A DNA stretch of 17,552 bases from Ruminococcaceae bacterium UBA3220 (GTDB lineage: Bacteria; Bacillota; Clostridia; Oscillospirales; Acutalibacteraceae). This document shows positions 8,048 through 14,741 of this stretch, piece after piece. Each line of letters starts with the position of its first letter. Within the stretch, counting starts at the first letter, position 1. The notes beneath the pieces are model-generated. The model saw only the letters and a list, made by a program, of their open reading frames with translations, searched no databases and was not told the DNA's origin. The stretch spans positions 1-17,552 of the forward strand of contig DEWC01000090.1 in NCBI GenBank assembly GCA_002363095.1. The letters are read 5' to 3'. Made by a program: the position numbers and the translations under genes.

Positions 8048-9418
8048 TTAAATCTTTCCGCCCGAAAGTTCTCTTATTTTACCCTCAATTTCGCTGCGGG
8101 AAAGGGCGGTTTGTCTTCCGTCTTCATATTCCTTGTCAATCCACTCTTTAAGTTTCAGAACAAGGCTGCTTTTTTTGTTTACCTCTTTATTACCCGAAAG
8201 ATGATAATTCTGATTTATCCAGTATGCAATTCCGGCAAGACCCGAGGTTTTGCTTATAACCACAGAGGCGGGACGGTTGAGGATTTTTTCGGTATTGAAA
8301 ATATTATAAATTTCTTCGTCCTTTAAAAGCCCGTCGGCATGGATACCCGCCCTTGTCACATTAAAGTTTTGACCTACAAACGGGGTCATAGGCGGAATTT
8401 TATATCCGATTTCGTTTTCAAAGTATTCCGCAATTTCGGTAATCACCGTCGGGTCCATTCCGTCAAACGAACCGCGAAGTGACGCATATTCCATAACCAT
8501 CGCTTCAAGCGGAACATTACCCGTTCTCTCGCCTATTCCGAGAAGCGAACAGTTTACACCCGAGGCGCCGTAAAGCCAAGCCGTCGCCGCGTTTGACACA
8601 GCTTTGTAAAAATCGTTGTGGCCGTGCCATTCGAGAAGTTCACTCGGCACTTCGGAATACTGCCTTAGCCCATAGATAATTCCCGGAACACTTCTCGGCA
8701 AAACGGCGCCGGGGTAGGAAACGCCGTAGCCCATTGTATCGCAGGCACGAATTCGAAGCGGAATGCCGGCATCGCGCGACATTTTCATAAGCTCGTTTAC
8801 AAACGGGACGACAAAACCGTAAAAATCGGCTCTTGTTATATCCTCTAAATGGCAACGGGGCATAACCCCTGCTTCAAACGCCTCGGAAACCGACGACAAA
8901 TACATATCCATCGCCTGCTTTCTCGACATTTTCAGTTTTTTGAAAATATGATAATCGCTGCACGAAACGAGAATTCCCGTTTCTCTTATTCCTAAATCTT
9001 TAACTAATTTAAAGTCTTCCTTGTTGGCTCTTATCCAAGTGGTGATTTCAGGAAATTTAAGCCCTAACTCCTGACATTTCGCGATCGCTTCTCGGTCTTT
9101 TTTGCTATATACGAAAAACTCGGTCTGACGGATGATTCCGTAGGGTCCGCCGAGGCGTGACATAAATTTGTATAAATCAACTATCTGCTTGACCGAATAC
9201 GGCTCAACCGACTGTTGACCGTCGCGAAGCGAGGTGTCGGTTATCCAGATGTCCTTCGGCATATCGATAGGCACATGGCGATGATTGAAAACAATTTTCG
9301 GGACCTCATCATAACTGTAATAATCGCGGTAAAGATTCGGCTCCTTGACATTTTGGAGCGAATATTTATAACTGTCCCTTTCAAGAAGATTGCTGTTGTT
9401 TGACAATTCAAAAACCAT
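8048..9418 (-). CDS. Probable Re-citrate synthase (homocitrate/isopropylmalate synthase-like)
   Basis: A 456-residue member of the HMG-CoA lyase-like superfamily of Claisen-condensing enzymes. Key motifs are DTSLRDGQQS (61-70; catalytic Arg65 and metal ligand Asp66), EWHGHNDF (263-270; metal ligands His265 and His267) and LLGIGERTGN (292-301). No classical Si-citrate synthase is nearby, and the gene shares an operon with aconitase and isocitrate dehydrogenase, as expected for the Re-citrate synthase known from Clostridium kluyveri, which condenses acetyl-CoA and oxaloacetate. Homocitrate synthase or isopropylmalate synthase cannot be ruled out on sequence alone. The start is the ATG at 9418, with AAAGGAG eight bases ahead; an in-frame ATG at 9496 lies upstream of the promoter and operator and is not used. 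Residues 1-50 form an N-terminal extension before the barrel. Confidence 0.85.
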   Translation of the reverse strand: MVFELSNNSNLLERDSYKYSLQNVKEPNLYRDYYSYDEVPKIVFNHRHVPIDMPKDIWITDTSLRDGQQSVEPYSVKQIVDLYKFMSRLGGPYGIIRQTEFFVYSKKDREAIAKCQELGLKFPEITTWIRANKEDFKLVKDLGIRETGILVSCSDYHIFKKLKMSRKQAMDMYLSSVSEAFEAGVMPRCHLEDITRADFYGFVVPFVNELMKMSRDAGIPLRIRACDTMGYGVSYPGAVLPRSVPGIIYGLRQYSEVPSELLEWHGHNDFYKAVSNAATAWLYGASGVNCSLLGIGERTGNVPLEAMVMEYASLRGSFDGMDPTVITEIAEYFENEIGYKIPPMTPFVGQNFNVTRAGIHADGLLKDEEIYNIFNTEKILNRPASVVISKTSGLAGIAYWINQNYHLSGNKEVNKKSSLVLKLKEWIDKEYEDGRQTALSRSEIEGKIRELSGGKI

Positions 9419-9442
9419 ACGATTTCTCCTTTCATTCAAACG

Positions 9443-9460
9443 GTGTATACAATTATACAC
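9443..9460. promoter_or_regulatory. Palindromic operator, probable GntR/FCD binding site
   Basis: GTGTATA-CAAT-TATACAC is a perfect 7+4+7 palindrome that contains TGTATACA. It covers the -10 hexamer and the expected start site of the operon promoter, so a bound protein would block RNA polymerase. FCD-type GntR proteins often bind GTATAC-centred palindromes, and such a regulator is encoded as the second gene of this operon. Confidence 0.75.
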
Positions 9461-9480
9461 ATATACGGGGATACTGTCAA
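9452..9480 (-). promoter_or_regulatory. Consensus sigma-A promoter of the citrate synthase-gntR-acnA-icd operon
   Basis: The minus strand reads TTGACA (9480-9475), exactly 17 bases, then TATAAT (9457-9452): both hexamers are perfect. Transcription should begin near 9445, giving a leader of about 27 bases before the ATG at 9418. Such a strong core promoter makes sense only with tight repression. Confidence 0.92.
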
Positions 9481-9572
9481 GCGTAAATATAATCATAATA
9501 ATAATTATATTAGCCGTAAATCCGTTAATGCAACCGTTCTTAACCGGGGAAAGAGAGCGTTCATATTCGCGA

Positions 9573-9588
9573 GTGTTTCGCTAAACAC
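9573..9588. repeat. Small hairpin
   Basis: GTGTTT-CGCT-AAACAC is a perfect 6-bp stem with a 4-base loop, lying between the operon promoter and the mini-ORF. With the hairpin at 9604-9632 it may be part of one REP-like element, or act as a weak stop for transcription from 9709-9737. No T-run follows on either strand. Confidence 0.4.
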
Positions 9589-9593
9589 CCATA

Positions 9594-9677
9594 CTAACAA
9601 AAAGAAGACAAGGGAACCGTCCCCTTGTCTTCCATATGGCAAAGACAAATATATGCTATCCTTTGGCTATCCTTCAT
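9594..9677 (-). CDS. 27-residue mini-ORF under XRE-type control
   Basis: The ATG at 9677 has AAGGAG five bases upstream and lies about 25 bases after the expected start of the strong promoter at 9709-9737. The peptide begins MKDSQRIAYICLCH and ends KGTVPLSSFC, with no transmembrane segment and three cysteines. I recognise no family. Its last 13 codons overlap the REP-like hairpin at 9604-9632, so the reading frame may have been cut short by insertion of that element into a longer gene. It could be a true small peptide, a leader, or a relic; the promoter and ribosome site are convincing, the protein is not. Confidence 0.35.
   Translation of the reverse strand: MKDSQRIAYICLCHMEDKGTVPLSSFC
9604..9632. 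repeat. REP-like palindrome (GGGGACGGTTCCC type)
   Basis: An 11-bp perfect stem (GAAGACAAGGG with CCCTTGTCTTC) closes a 7-base loop. The minus strand contains GGGGACGGTTCCC flanked by direct complements of AAGACAA. Sequences of this GGGGACGGTTC form are widely dispersed in Firmicutes genomes and are linked with REP-associated tyrosine transposases; no such transposase gene is in the window. As a lone copy it could also act as a transcript end. Confidence 0.6.
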
Positions 9678-9708
9678 AATATCTCCTTCTTCGAACAAAT
9701 ATATCTAA

Positions 9709-9737
9709 ATTTTACTCAGTTTTTGAGTAAATGTCAA
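9709..9737 (-). promoter_or_regulatory. Strong sigma-A promoter facing away from the XRE gene
   Basis: The minus strand reads TTGACA (9737-9732), 17 bases, then TAAAAT (9714-9709). The -35 is perfect and the -10 has five of six consensus bases. One operator (9714-9728) fills the spacer and the other (9739-9753) sits just upstream of the -35, the layout of a repressed promoter. It reads into the 27-codon ORF at 9677. Confidence 0.82.
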
Positions 9738-9753
9738 TACTCAATTTTTGAGT
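9714..9753. promoter_or_regulatory. Twin 15-bp operators for the XRE repressor
   Basis: ACTCA-GTTTT-TGAGT at 9714-9728 and ACTCA-ATTTT-TGAGT at 9739-9753 are two copies of the same interrupted palindrome, 25 bases apart centre to centre, between the XRE gene and the divergent promoter. Small XRE proteins commonly bind such paired sites and control both themselves and the gene facing away. Confidence 0.82.
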
Positions 9754-9792
9754 GGTGTATATTGTTTACAACAACAACAAAAGGAGAATCTT

Positions 9793-10011
9793 ATGGATTA
9801 CAGGCAAAGATTAAAAGACATCCGAACGGATTTAGATCTCACACAAGCGTTTTTAGGCAAACTGCTTAACAAATCGCAACAAGGCTATAATCATATTGAG
9901 ACGGGACGCGCCGAACTTAAAATAGAGGACCTTAAAAAGCTTTGCGAATACTACGACCTTTCCGCCGATTATATTATCGGTCTTACCGATATAAAGAAAT
10001 CTTACAGATAA
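9793..10011 (+). CDS. Small XRE-family helix-turn-helix repressor
   Basis: A 72-residue protein made almost wholly of a Cro/C1-type HTH domain: RLKDIRTDLDLTQAFLGKLL, then the recognition segment NKSQQGYNHIETGRAEL, then IEDLKKLCEYYDLSADYIIGL. It has no sensor domain. The ATG at 9793 has AAAGGAG six bases upstream; a longer TTG start at 9748 would lie inside the operator and is rejected. Twin operators directly upstream suggest self-control and control of the divergent promoter at 9709-9737. The own promoter is weak (a TATATT at 9758-9763 with no good -35). Its stop lies 6 bases from the end of the convergent penicillin-binding protein gene. It looks like an acquired element, unrelated to the genes on either side. 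Confidence 0.92.
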   Translation: MDYRQRLKDIRTDLDLTQAFLGKLLNKSQQGYNHIETGRAELKIEDLKKLCEYYDLSADYIIGLTDIKKSYR

Positions 10012-10017
10012 GGGTCG

Positions 10018-11640
10018 TCATCCGCCCTGCCGCATTTCGCTCATTTTTTCCGCAATTCCCTTGAATATGAGCGCCGGAGAAATCTCGCTTTTTCCCTCCG
10101 ACATAACGACGCCGACATAGCGCGGGTTTTCATATGGGAAAAATCCGCAAAACCAGTTGTTTGTGATTTCAGTTCCGTCCTTGCCGTATTGACCGGTTTG
10201 TGCGGTTGCCGTTTTTCCGCAAATTTTCACCTTTTCGCTATTCGCCTGTTCGGCGGTTCCCGAAACAACAACCTCTCTCAAATCCTCTCTTATTATCCTT
10301 GCCGCTTTTTCGGACATTGCTCTCGTTTTTTTGCCGTAGTCGTAGATTTTCGTTTTATCGCCGCTAACGGTCGCCTCAACAACCGAGGGAATATAATATG
10401 TTCCGTCGCCGGCAATTGCCGTATACAGTGTAAGCATTCCAACGGGAGAAATCATAATATCCCCTTGACCTATCGAAAAATTGGCAATCTGCGAATCGGT
10501 TTTCAGATGTGTGGCTAAGGTTAAATTTCCGCCGTCCACGGTGATGTTTTTACATATCTTAAAGGATGAACCGAAATTGCAAAGCAGGGCGCTTTTCCTT
10601 ATTTTTTCGGCGCCTAAGACTTTACCCAAATTATAAAAATAACTGTTACAGGAAAAAGCCAGCGCCGTTTTAAGATTTACAAGAGCGTGTCCCTCTTTTT
10701 TGTGGCAGGAAAAATATCTGCCGTCTATAAGACTGCGGCCCTTGCAGTTGTATATTATATCGGACAAATTGTTATCAATTGCCGAGGCTGCGATGCAGGG
10801 CTTGAAAACAGAACCCACCGAAAAGGGCGTTAAGGCGCGGTTTATAAGAGGCGAATTTTCGGCGTTTACGACCGATTGCAAATCACCGGGAGAAAACGAG
10901 GGCTTGCTTAAAAGCGCCCTTATTTTCCCCGTTTTCACATCGGCTATTATGACGGCGCCTTTTTTAAGTCCCTTCGACGCCTCGGCAACGGTTTTTTGTA
11001 TATTCATATCAACCGTAAGCACGACTCCGCTTTCGGTTTTCTTTAAATCGTTATAAAATTCGGGCTTTTCACCCAAAAGAGCATTTCCCGTACCCGAAAC
11101 GGGGTAAGAGGCGCCTGCATACTCACCGGTATAGAGAATGTCGTCGTACGCCTCTTCTATTCCGCATTTTCCGTGCCCGTCGGCTCCGACATATCCGACA
11201 AGGTGTTCAAACAAAAATCCGTTATACTCGGTTGAATAAACTATTGTTGTAGCTATATTTTGGTTGTCTATCTCACGGTCCGGTTTGCAAACGGCGACCT
11301 TTCTTTGTTCTAAGCTTTCCCTCGCCTTGTCCAGTTGCCCGTCCGACAAATACTCTCCCACCGACACCGCGGCGTCGGGCGTAGGGGGGATTGCCGCATA
11401 CAGGGTTCTTTTGTTGTTTGTAATAGGCGTCATATTGCAGTCGTAAACCGTGCCTCTTATTCGTTCTACATCCTCACGATGAAAAGACTGTGTTTTTTGC
11501 GCCGTCAGATACTTTTCATCCACCGCAATTTCAAAAATCCTCGCGCCGGTCAGAGAAAAGAGGCAAATAATTATAAAAAAACATATTAAACTTCTTTTTG
11601 AAAAAACCTCATAAAAGCCTTTCTTTTGTACTTTTTTCAT
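10018..11640 (-). CDS. Class B penicillin-binding protein (D,D-transpeptidase, PBP2/FtsI-like)
   Basis: A 540-residue membrane-anchored transpeptidase that cross-links peptidoglycan. After a short basic cytoplasmic tail there is one membrane helix (about residues 18-36), then an N-terminal dimerisation domain and the transpeptidase domain from about 200. Active-site motifs: Ser277-Val-Phe-Lys (SxxK), Ser330-Cys-Asn (SxN), and Lys476-Thr-Ala in GKTATAQTG, where the usual glycine of KTG is alanine. No PASTA domain is present, so it is not a SpoVD/PbpB-type protein with PASTA tail, and it is shorter than most FtsI. The start is ATG 11640 with GGGGTG seven bases ahead; a TTG at 11658 is rejected. 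The ribosome site is buried in the hairpin 11650-11675. A sporulation or accessory septal role is possible. Confidence 0.9.
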   Translation of the reverse strand: MKKVQKKGFYEVFSKRSLICFFIIICLFSLTGARIFEIAVDEKYLTAQKTQSFHREDVERIRGTVYDCNMTPITNNKRTLYAAIPPTPDAAVSVGEYLSDGQLDKARESLEQRKVAVCKPDREIDNQNIATTIVYSTEYNGFLFEHLVGYVGADGHGKCGIEEAYDDILYTGEYAGASYPVSGTGNALLGEKPEFYNDLKKTESGVVLTVDMNIQKTVAEASKGLKKGAVIIADVKTGKIRALLSKPSFSPGDLQSVVNAENSPLINRALTPFSVGSVFKPCIAASAIDNNLSDIIYNCKGRSLIDGRYFSCHKKEGHALVNLKTALAFSCNSYFYNLGKVLGAEKIRKSALLCNFGSSFKICKNITVDGGNLTLATHLKTDSQIANFSIGQGDIMISPVGMLTLYTAIAGDGTYYIPSVVEATVSGDKTKIYDYGKKTRAMSEKAARIIREDLREVVVSGTAEQANSEKVKICGKTATAQTGQYGKDGTEITNNWFCGFFPYENPRYVGVVMSEGKSEISPALIFKGIAEKMSEMRQGG

Positions 11641-11642
11641 AT

Positions 11643-11675
11643 AAAAACACCCCGTCAATAGAATTATTAACGGGG
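11643..11675 (-). terminator. Hairpin with T-run after the U32 gene, overlapping the PBP ribosome site
   Basis: On the minus strand CCCCGTTAAT pairs with ATTGACGGGG (10 bp, one G-U) around a 6-base loop, followed by TG and TTTTT. It lies between the U32 stop (11686) and the PBP ATG (11640). The GGGG of the PBP ribosome site is the 3' arm of the stem, so the same structure can end transcription and hide translation of the next gene. Confidence 0.75.
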
Positions 11676-11685
11676 GTTAATGTTT

Positions 11686-12918
11686 TTATTCTGTTTTCAT
11701 CCGCAGCATTGAGCCGGGTTTTATCGGTCTTTCAAAGGGAATTTTTATAATCTGCATAGGGTGCGGCGCGCTGTCGATACGTTCGCCTTTTTCGTTGTAT
11801 AAAACATCGGTTTTAACCGCAAACGGCCGGTTTCCCGCCTCAAGGCAGTTAAGTTCGGTGCCTGCGAGAAATTTGTTTTTGAGAACCGCCTCAACACAAC
11901 CGTCCTTATAGCCGGTTACTATCGCCGAAAGGGCATAATCCCGTATATATCCCGCGTTTTCATAGGTTTGAGCGTTTTGAGGCCTGCCGAAATAAAAACC
12001 GGTCGAGTAGGCGCGGTGGCTTATGGTGTTAATTTCCTCCGTTACCCACTCGGGAACCTGCCATTCTCCGCCGCTTTGTTCTTTAAGACTGTCAAGCGCG
12101 CCCCTGTAAGCGTTTGCCGTAACGGCGACATAGTATTCGGTTTTTGCCCTGCCTTCGATTTTTATGCTTGAAATTCCCGCCGCCGCCATTTTATCAAGAT
12201 ATGGCGCCATACACATATCGTTGGCGTTTAAAATATATGTTCCTTTTTCGGTTTCGGTTATATCATAAAACTGCCCCGGTCGGGTCTGCTCCATAAGCGA
12301 ATAACTCCACCTGCAAGGCTGGGCGCAGTCTCCTCGGTTGGCGTCCCTGCCGGTCATATAACTTGACAAGAGGCATCTTGAAGAAAAGGAGACGCACATC
12401 GCGCCGTGAGCAAAGGCTTCAAGTTCAAGTTCTTTCGGGGTTTTTGCTCTTATGGTCGCTATCTCGTCGAGCGACATTTCCCTTGCCAAAACAACCCTCT
12501 TTGCGCCCATATTATAAAACTCGTTTGCGGTTACGGAATTAACCGTTCCCGACTGCACCGAAATATGCAAATCGCAGTTCGGAGCATATTTTTTCACAAG
12601 AGAAATCGTACCTAAATCGGATGCGATTATCGCGTCAACCCCGATATCGTTTAAAAAGGTCAGATATTCAGGCAACCGCTCTATCTCATCCTCGTGGGGT
12701 ATGGTGTTGCAGGTTATATGCACCTTAACGCCGCTTTTGTGAGCATATTCGAGACCTTTTTTCAAATCGCCCAAGCCGAAATTTGCCGAAGCCGTTCGCA
12801 TACCGAATTCTTCGCCTGCCAGATATACGGCGTCTGCGCCGAAATCGACGGCGGTTTTTAGCCTTGCAAGGTCTCCCGCCGGACATAACAGTTCGGGTAT
12901 CGTTATGTTATTCTTCAT
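11686..12918 (-). CDS. trhP: U32-family tRNA hydroxylation protein (TrhP-like; annotated often as peptidase U32)
   Basis: A 410-residue protein. The N-terminal part begins PELLCPAGDLARLKTAVDFGADAVYLAG, typical for the family. The U32 signature runs EAFAHGAMCVSFSSRCLLSSY (about 167-187), with cysteines 175, 182, 198 and 202 as likely iron-sulfur ligands. Related proteins (B. subtilis YrrN/YrrO, E. coli YegQ) are needed for prephenate-dependent 5-hydroxyuridine formation at tRNA position 34; protease activity of the family is doubtful. As in Bacillus it follows mltG, here overlapping it by 11 bases with only a weak ribosome site (GGAT), so translation is probably coupled. Only one U32 gene is present here, against two in Bacillus. 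Function is from family and context. Confidence 0.88.
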   Translation of the reverse strand: MKNNITIPELLCPAGDLARLKTAVDFGADAVYLAGEEFGMRTASANFGLGDLKKGLEYAHKSGVKVHITCNTIPHEDEIERLPEYLTFLNDIGVDAIIASDLGTISLVKKYAPNCDLHISVQSGTVNSVTANEFYNMGAKRVVLAREMSLDEIATIRAKTPKELELEAFAHGAMCVSFSSRCLLSSYMTGRDANRGDCAQPCRWSYSLMEQTRPGQFYDITETEKGTYILNANDMCMAPYLDKMAAAGISSIKIEGRAKTEYYVAVTANAYRGALDSLKEQSGGEWQVPEWVTEEINTISHRAYSTGFYFGRPQNAQTYENAGYIRDYALSAIVTGYKDGCVEAVLKNKFLAGTELNCLEAGNRPFAVKTDVLYNEKGERIDSAPHPMQIIKIPFERPIKPGSMLRMKTE

Positions 12919-14185
12919 AAATCCAGTTCTTTTCCGCCTGAAGTTTTTTTATTGTGGCGTTATGTTGGCTAAGTGTTTTGTTGTAATAAAAATTCATACT
13001 CTTATCGGTAACAAAATAGTAGTAATCAAAATCCTTTTTCGGCGAGCAGGTCGATTTTATCGCGCTTATTCCGGGACTGCACATCGGACCTACCGGTATT
13101 CCCGTGATGAATTTTTCGTCGCCTCTCGGGTCGGTATTGTATCTTCCTTCGCCGTAGGGGTATTTTCTCGTCGGCGATGAGCCGAGCGTCGGAAAATCGG
13201 AATTGCGAAGACGGTTGAAGAAGACTGCCGCGACCTTCGGCATCTCCGTATCATTATTGCTCGCCTCCATTTCAACAATGGAGGAAAGGGTCATAATTTC
13301 GTGAAATGTGTACTTTTTGCCGAAAACGGTGATATTGTTTATGTCGATTTTTTCTTTTTTGAGTTTATTGTCGAGATTTCGGAGCATTGCGTCAACGGCA
13401 AGATGAGCGCATTCCTTTGACTCGTCATAATAGAACTGATATGTATCGGGGAAAAGATATCCTTCAAGACGGTAGTGTACCTGATTTACCGGTATCTGAT
13501 TTACAAAATCGTATTCAAAAATGCCCTCTTGAACCTCAAAAATGAAGTCGTCTTTGGTGCAGATACCCTGAGTTTCAAGTTCCTTGGCTATTTTGTCGAC
13601 AGAATAACCTTCGGGAATGGTTACACGCTTTGTCTTGGCGGAGGCGCTCGGTTTCATAAGTTCTCTTGCTATCGCTTCGTATCCCGCCTCACGGTTGAAC
13701 ACATGCCTGCCCGAGGTGAATTTACCGTCATATTTTTTCACCTTTACATAGGCTCTGAACAGCATCGTTGAGTTAACGACACCGCTTTTTTTCAAGTCCT
13801 TTGCTATTTGGGCGGTTGTGGCGCCCTGCTTTATTACAAAAACGCAATCTCCCTGTCCTTTTCCAAATCCTAAGTAATCGGCGCCCGCAAGAATAATGCC
13901 GAACGCGATTGAGAAGGAAATAAGCAGTATGGATATAATCCAGATTGCCGTACCGAGTCCCCTTTTTTTCTTTTTTTTCTTCGGTTTTTCCTTTTCGGGC
14001 TCTTCGAAAATCTTAAAGCCGTCGGAGATTTTAAACTCGTCAAAATCTTCCGGTAATTTTTCTTTGGCGGTTTCGTCGGTTTCCGCAACGGCTTTAACCG
14101 AGTCTTTTTCGGCTTGTCCCTGCTTTTCTAAGACGGTATCGATTGTTGTTTCCTCGCCGTCGATTATGCTTTTATTTTCTTCCAT
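12908..14185 (-). CDS. mltG: Endolytic murein transglycosylase MltG (YceG-like)
   Basis: About 425 residues. It cleaves nascent glycan strands at the membrane and so sets strand length. The N-terminal 75 residues are acidic and cytoplasmic, ending in a lysine-rich run (KPKKKKKKRG); one membrane helix follows (about 79-105), then a LysM-like part and the YceG domain. LSSIVEMEA contains the predicted catalytic Glu (residue 305 from this start). The PVGPMCSPG and YNTDPRG motifs also fit. I chose ATG 14185, with GGTGA five bases ahead; GTG 14194, which overlaps the upstream stop by 8 bases and adds three residues, is the alternative. The very long charged cytoplasmic tail is more than E. coli has but common in Firmicutes. 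Confidence 0.93.
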   Translation of the reverse strand: MEENKSIIDGEETTIDTVLEKQGQAEKDSVKAVAETDETAKEKLPEDFDEFKISDGFKIFEEPEKEKPKKKKKKRGLGTAIWIISILLISFSIAFGIILAGADYLGFGKGQGDCVFVIKQGATTAQIAKDLKKSGVVNSTMLFRAYVKVKKYDGKFTSGRHVFNREAGYEAIARELMKPSASAKTKRVTIPEGYSVDKIAKELETQGICTKDDFIFEVQEGIFEYDFVNQIPVNQVHYRLEGYLFPDTYQFYYDESKECAHLAVDAMLRNLDNKLKKEKIDINNITVFGKKYTFHEIMTLSSIVEMEASNNDTEMPKVAAVFFNRLRNSDFPTLGSSPTRKYPYGEGRYNTDPRGDEKFITGIPVGPMCSPGISAIKSTCSPKKDFDYYYFVTDKSMNFYYNKTLSQHNATIKKLQAEKNWIYEE

Positions 14186-14186
14186 A

Positions 14187-14732
14187 TCATTCACCGAAAC
14201 GCATCGCCTTTCTTGTTTTTTCGGCAGTTTCTTTGTCGCTTACCGCCGAAAGTATCTCAAATCCGAACTGAAAGGCGGCGCCGGCGCCGAAGGCGGTTAT
14301 TATGTTACCGTCGCGAACGACCGGTTGCGATTTAACCGTTGCGCCCTCTAAATCCTTTTCAAAGCCGGTATAACAGGTCGCTTCTTTGCCGTTAAGCAGA
14401 CCTTTGTGCCCCAAAATCGAGGGCGCGGCACAGATGGCGCAAATAAGCCTTCCCGTCTTTGAGCATTCCTCTATAATTTTCTGCAAAATCCCGCTTTTTT
14501 CGAGATTTAAAGTCCCGGGCATTCCTCCGGGCAGGATGATTGCTTGCACCGAGCCGTCAATTTTAATCTCGTCGACGGTCATATCGCAAACTACCGGCAC
14601 ATTATGAGAACCGGTTACCGTTTTCCCGGTAACGCCCACCGTTACAACATCTCTGTTGCCTCTTCTTAAAATATCAACCGGAGCAAGCGCCTCAAGTTCT
14701 TCAAATCCGTCCGCCAGAAAAACATAAATCAT
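14187..14732 (-). CDS. DJ-1/PfpI family protein
   Basis: A 181-residue DJ-1-like protein of the ThiJ/PfpI superfamily. The motif DGFEELEA at 8-15 carries the conserved Glu, and ICAICAAP near 97-104 has the nucleophilic cysteine in the nucleophile elbow; PGGMPG precedes it. Close relatives have been described as glyoxalase III or protein/nucleotide deglycase against methylglyoxal, but the activity of any one member is uncertain. The ATG at 14732 has AAGGTGATAAA upstream, nine bases after the tmk stop, so it is transcribed with thyX-tmk. Why a carbonyl-stress gene sits between nucleotide and cell-wall genes is not evident. Confidence 0.9.
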   Translation of the reverse strand: MIYVFLADGFEELEALAPVDILRRGNRDVVTVGVTGKTVTGSHNVPVVCDMTVDEIKIDGSVQAIILPGGMPGTLNLEKSGILQKIIEECSKTGRLICAICAAPSILGHKGLLNGKEATCYTGFEKDLEGATVKSQPVVRDGNIITAFGAGAAFQFGFEILSAVSDKETAEKTRKAMRFGE

Positions 14733-14741
14733 TTTATCACC

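Noticed and set aside
9419..9496. 26-codon N-terminal extension of the citrate synthase-like gene
   Set aside because: It runs through the promoter and operator, and the ATG at 9418 has an ideal ribosome site.
9714..9753. Twin ACTCA/TGAGT palindromes as a CRISPR remnant or attachment site
   Set aside because: There are only two copies, 25 bp apart, with promoter-linked position and internal symmetry, which fits operators; no cas genes or integrase are present.
9748..9792. Longer TTG start for the XRE gene
   Set aside because: The TTG is inside the operator and the ATG at 9793 has AAAGGAG at the right distance.
11641..11658. Six-residue longer PBP start at TTG 11658
   Set aside because: The ATG at 11640 has GGGGTG seven bases ahead, while nothing suitable precedes the TTG.
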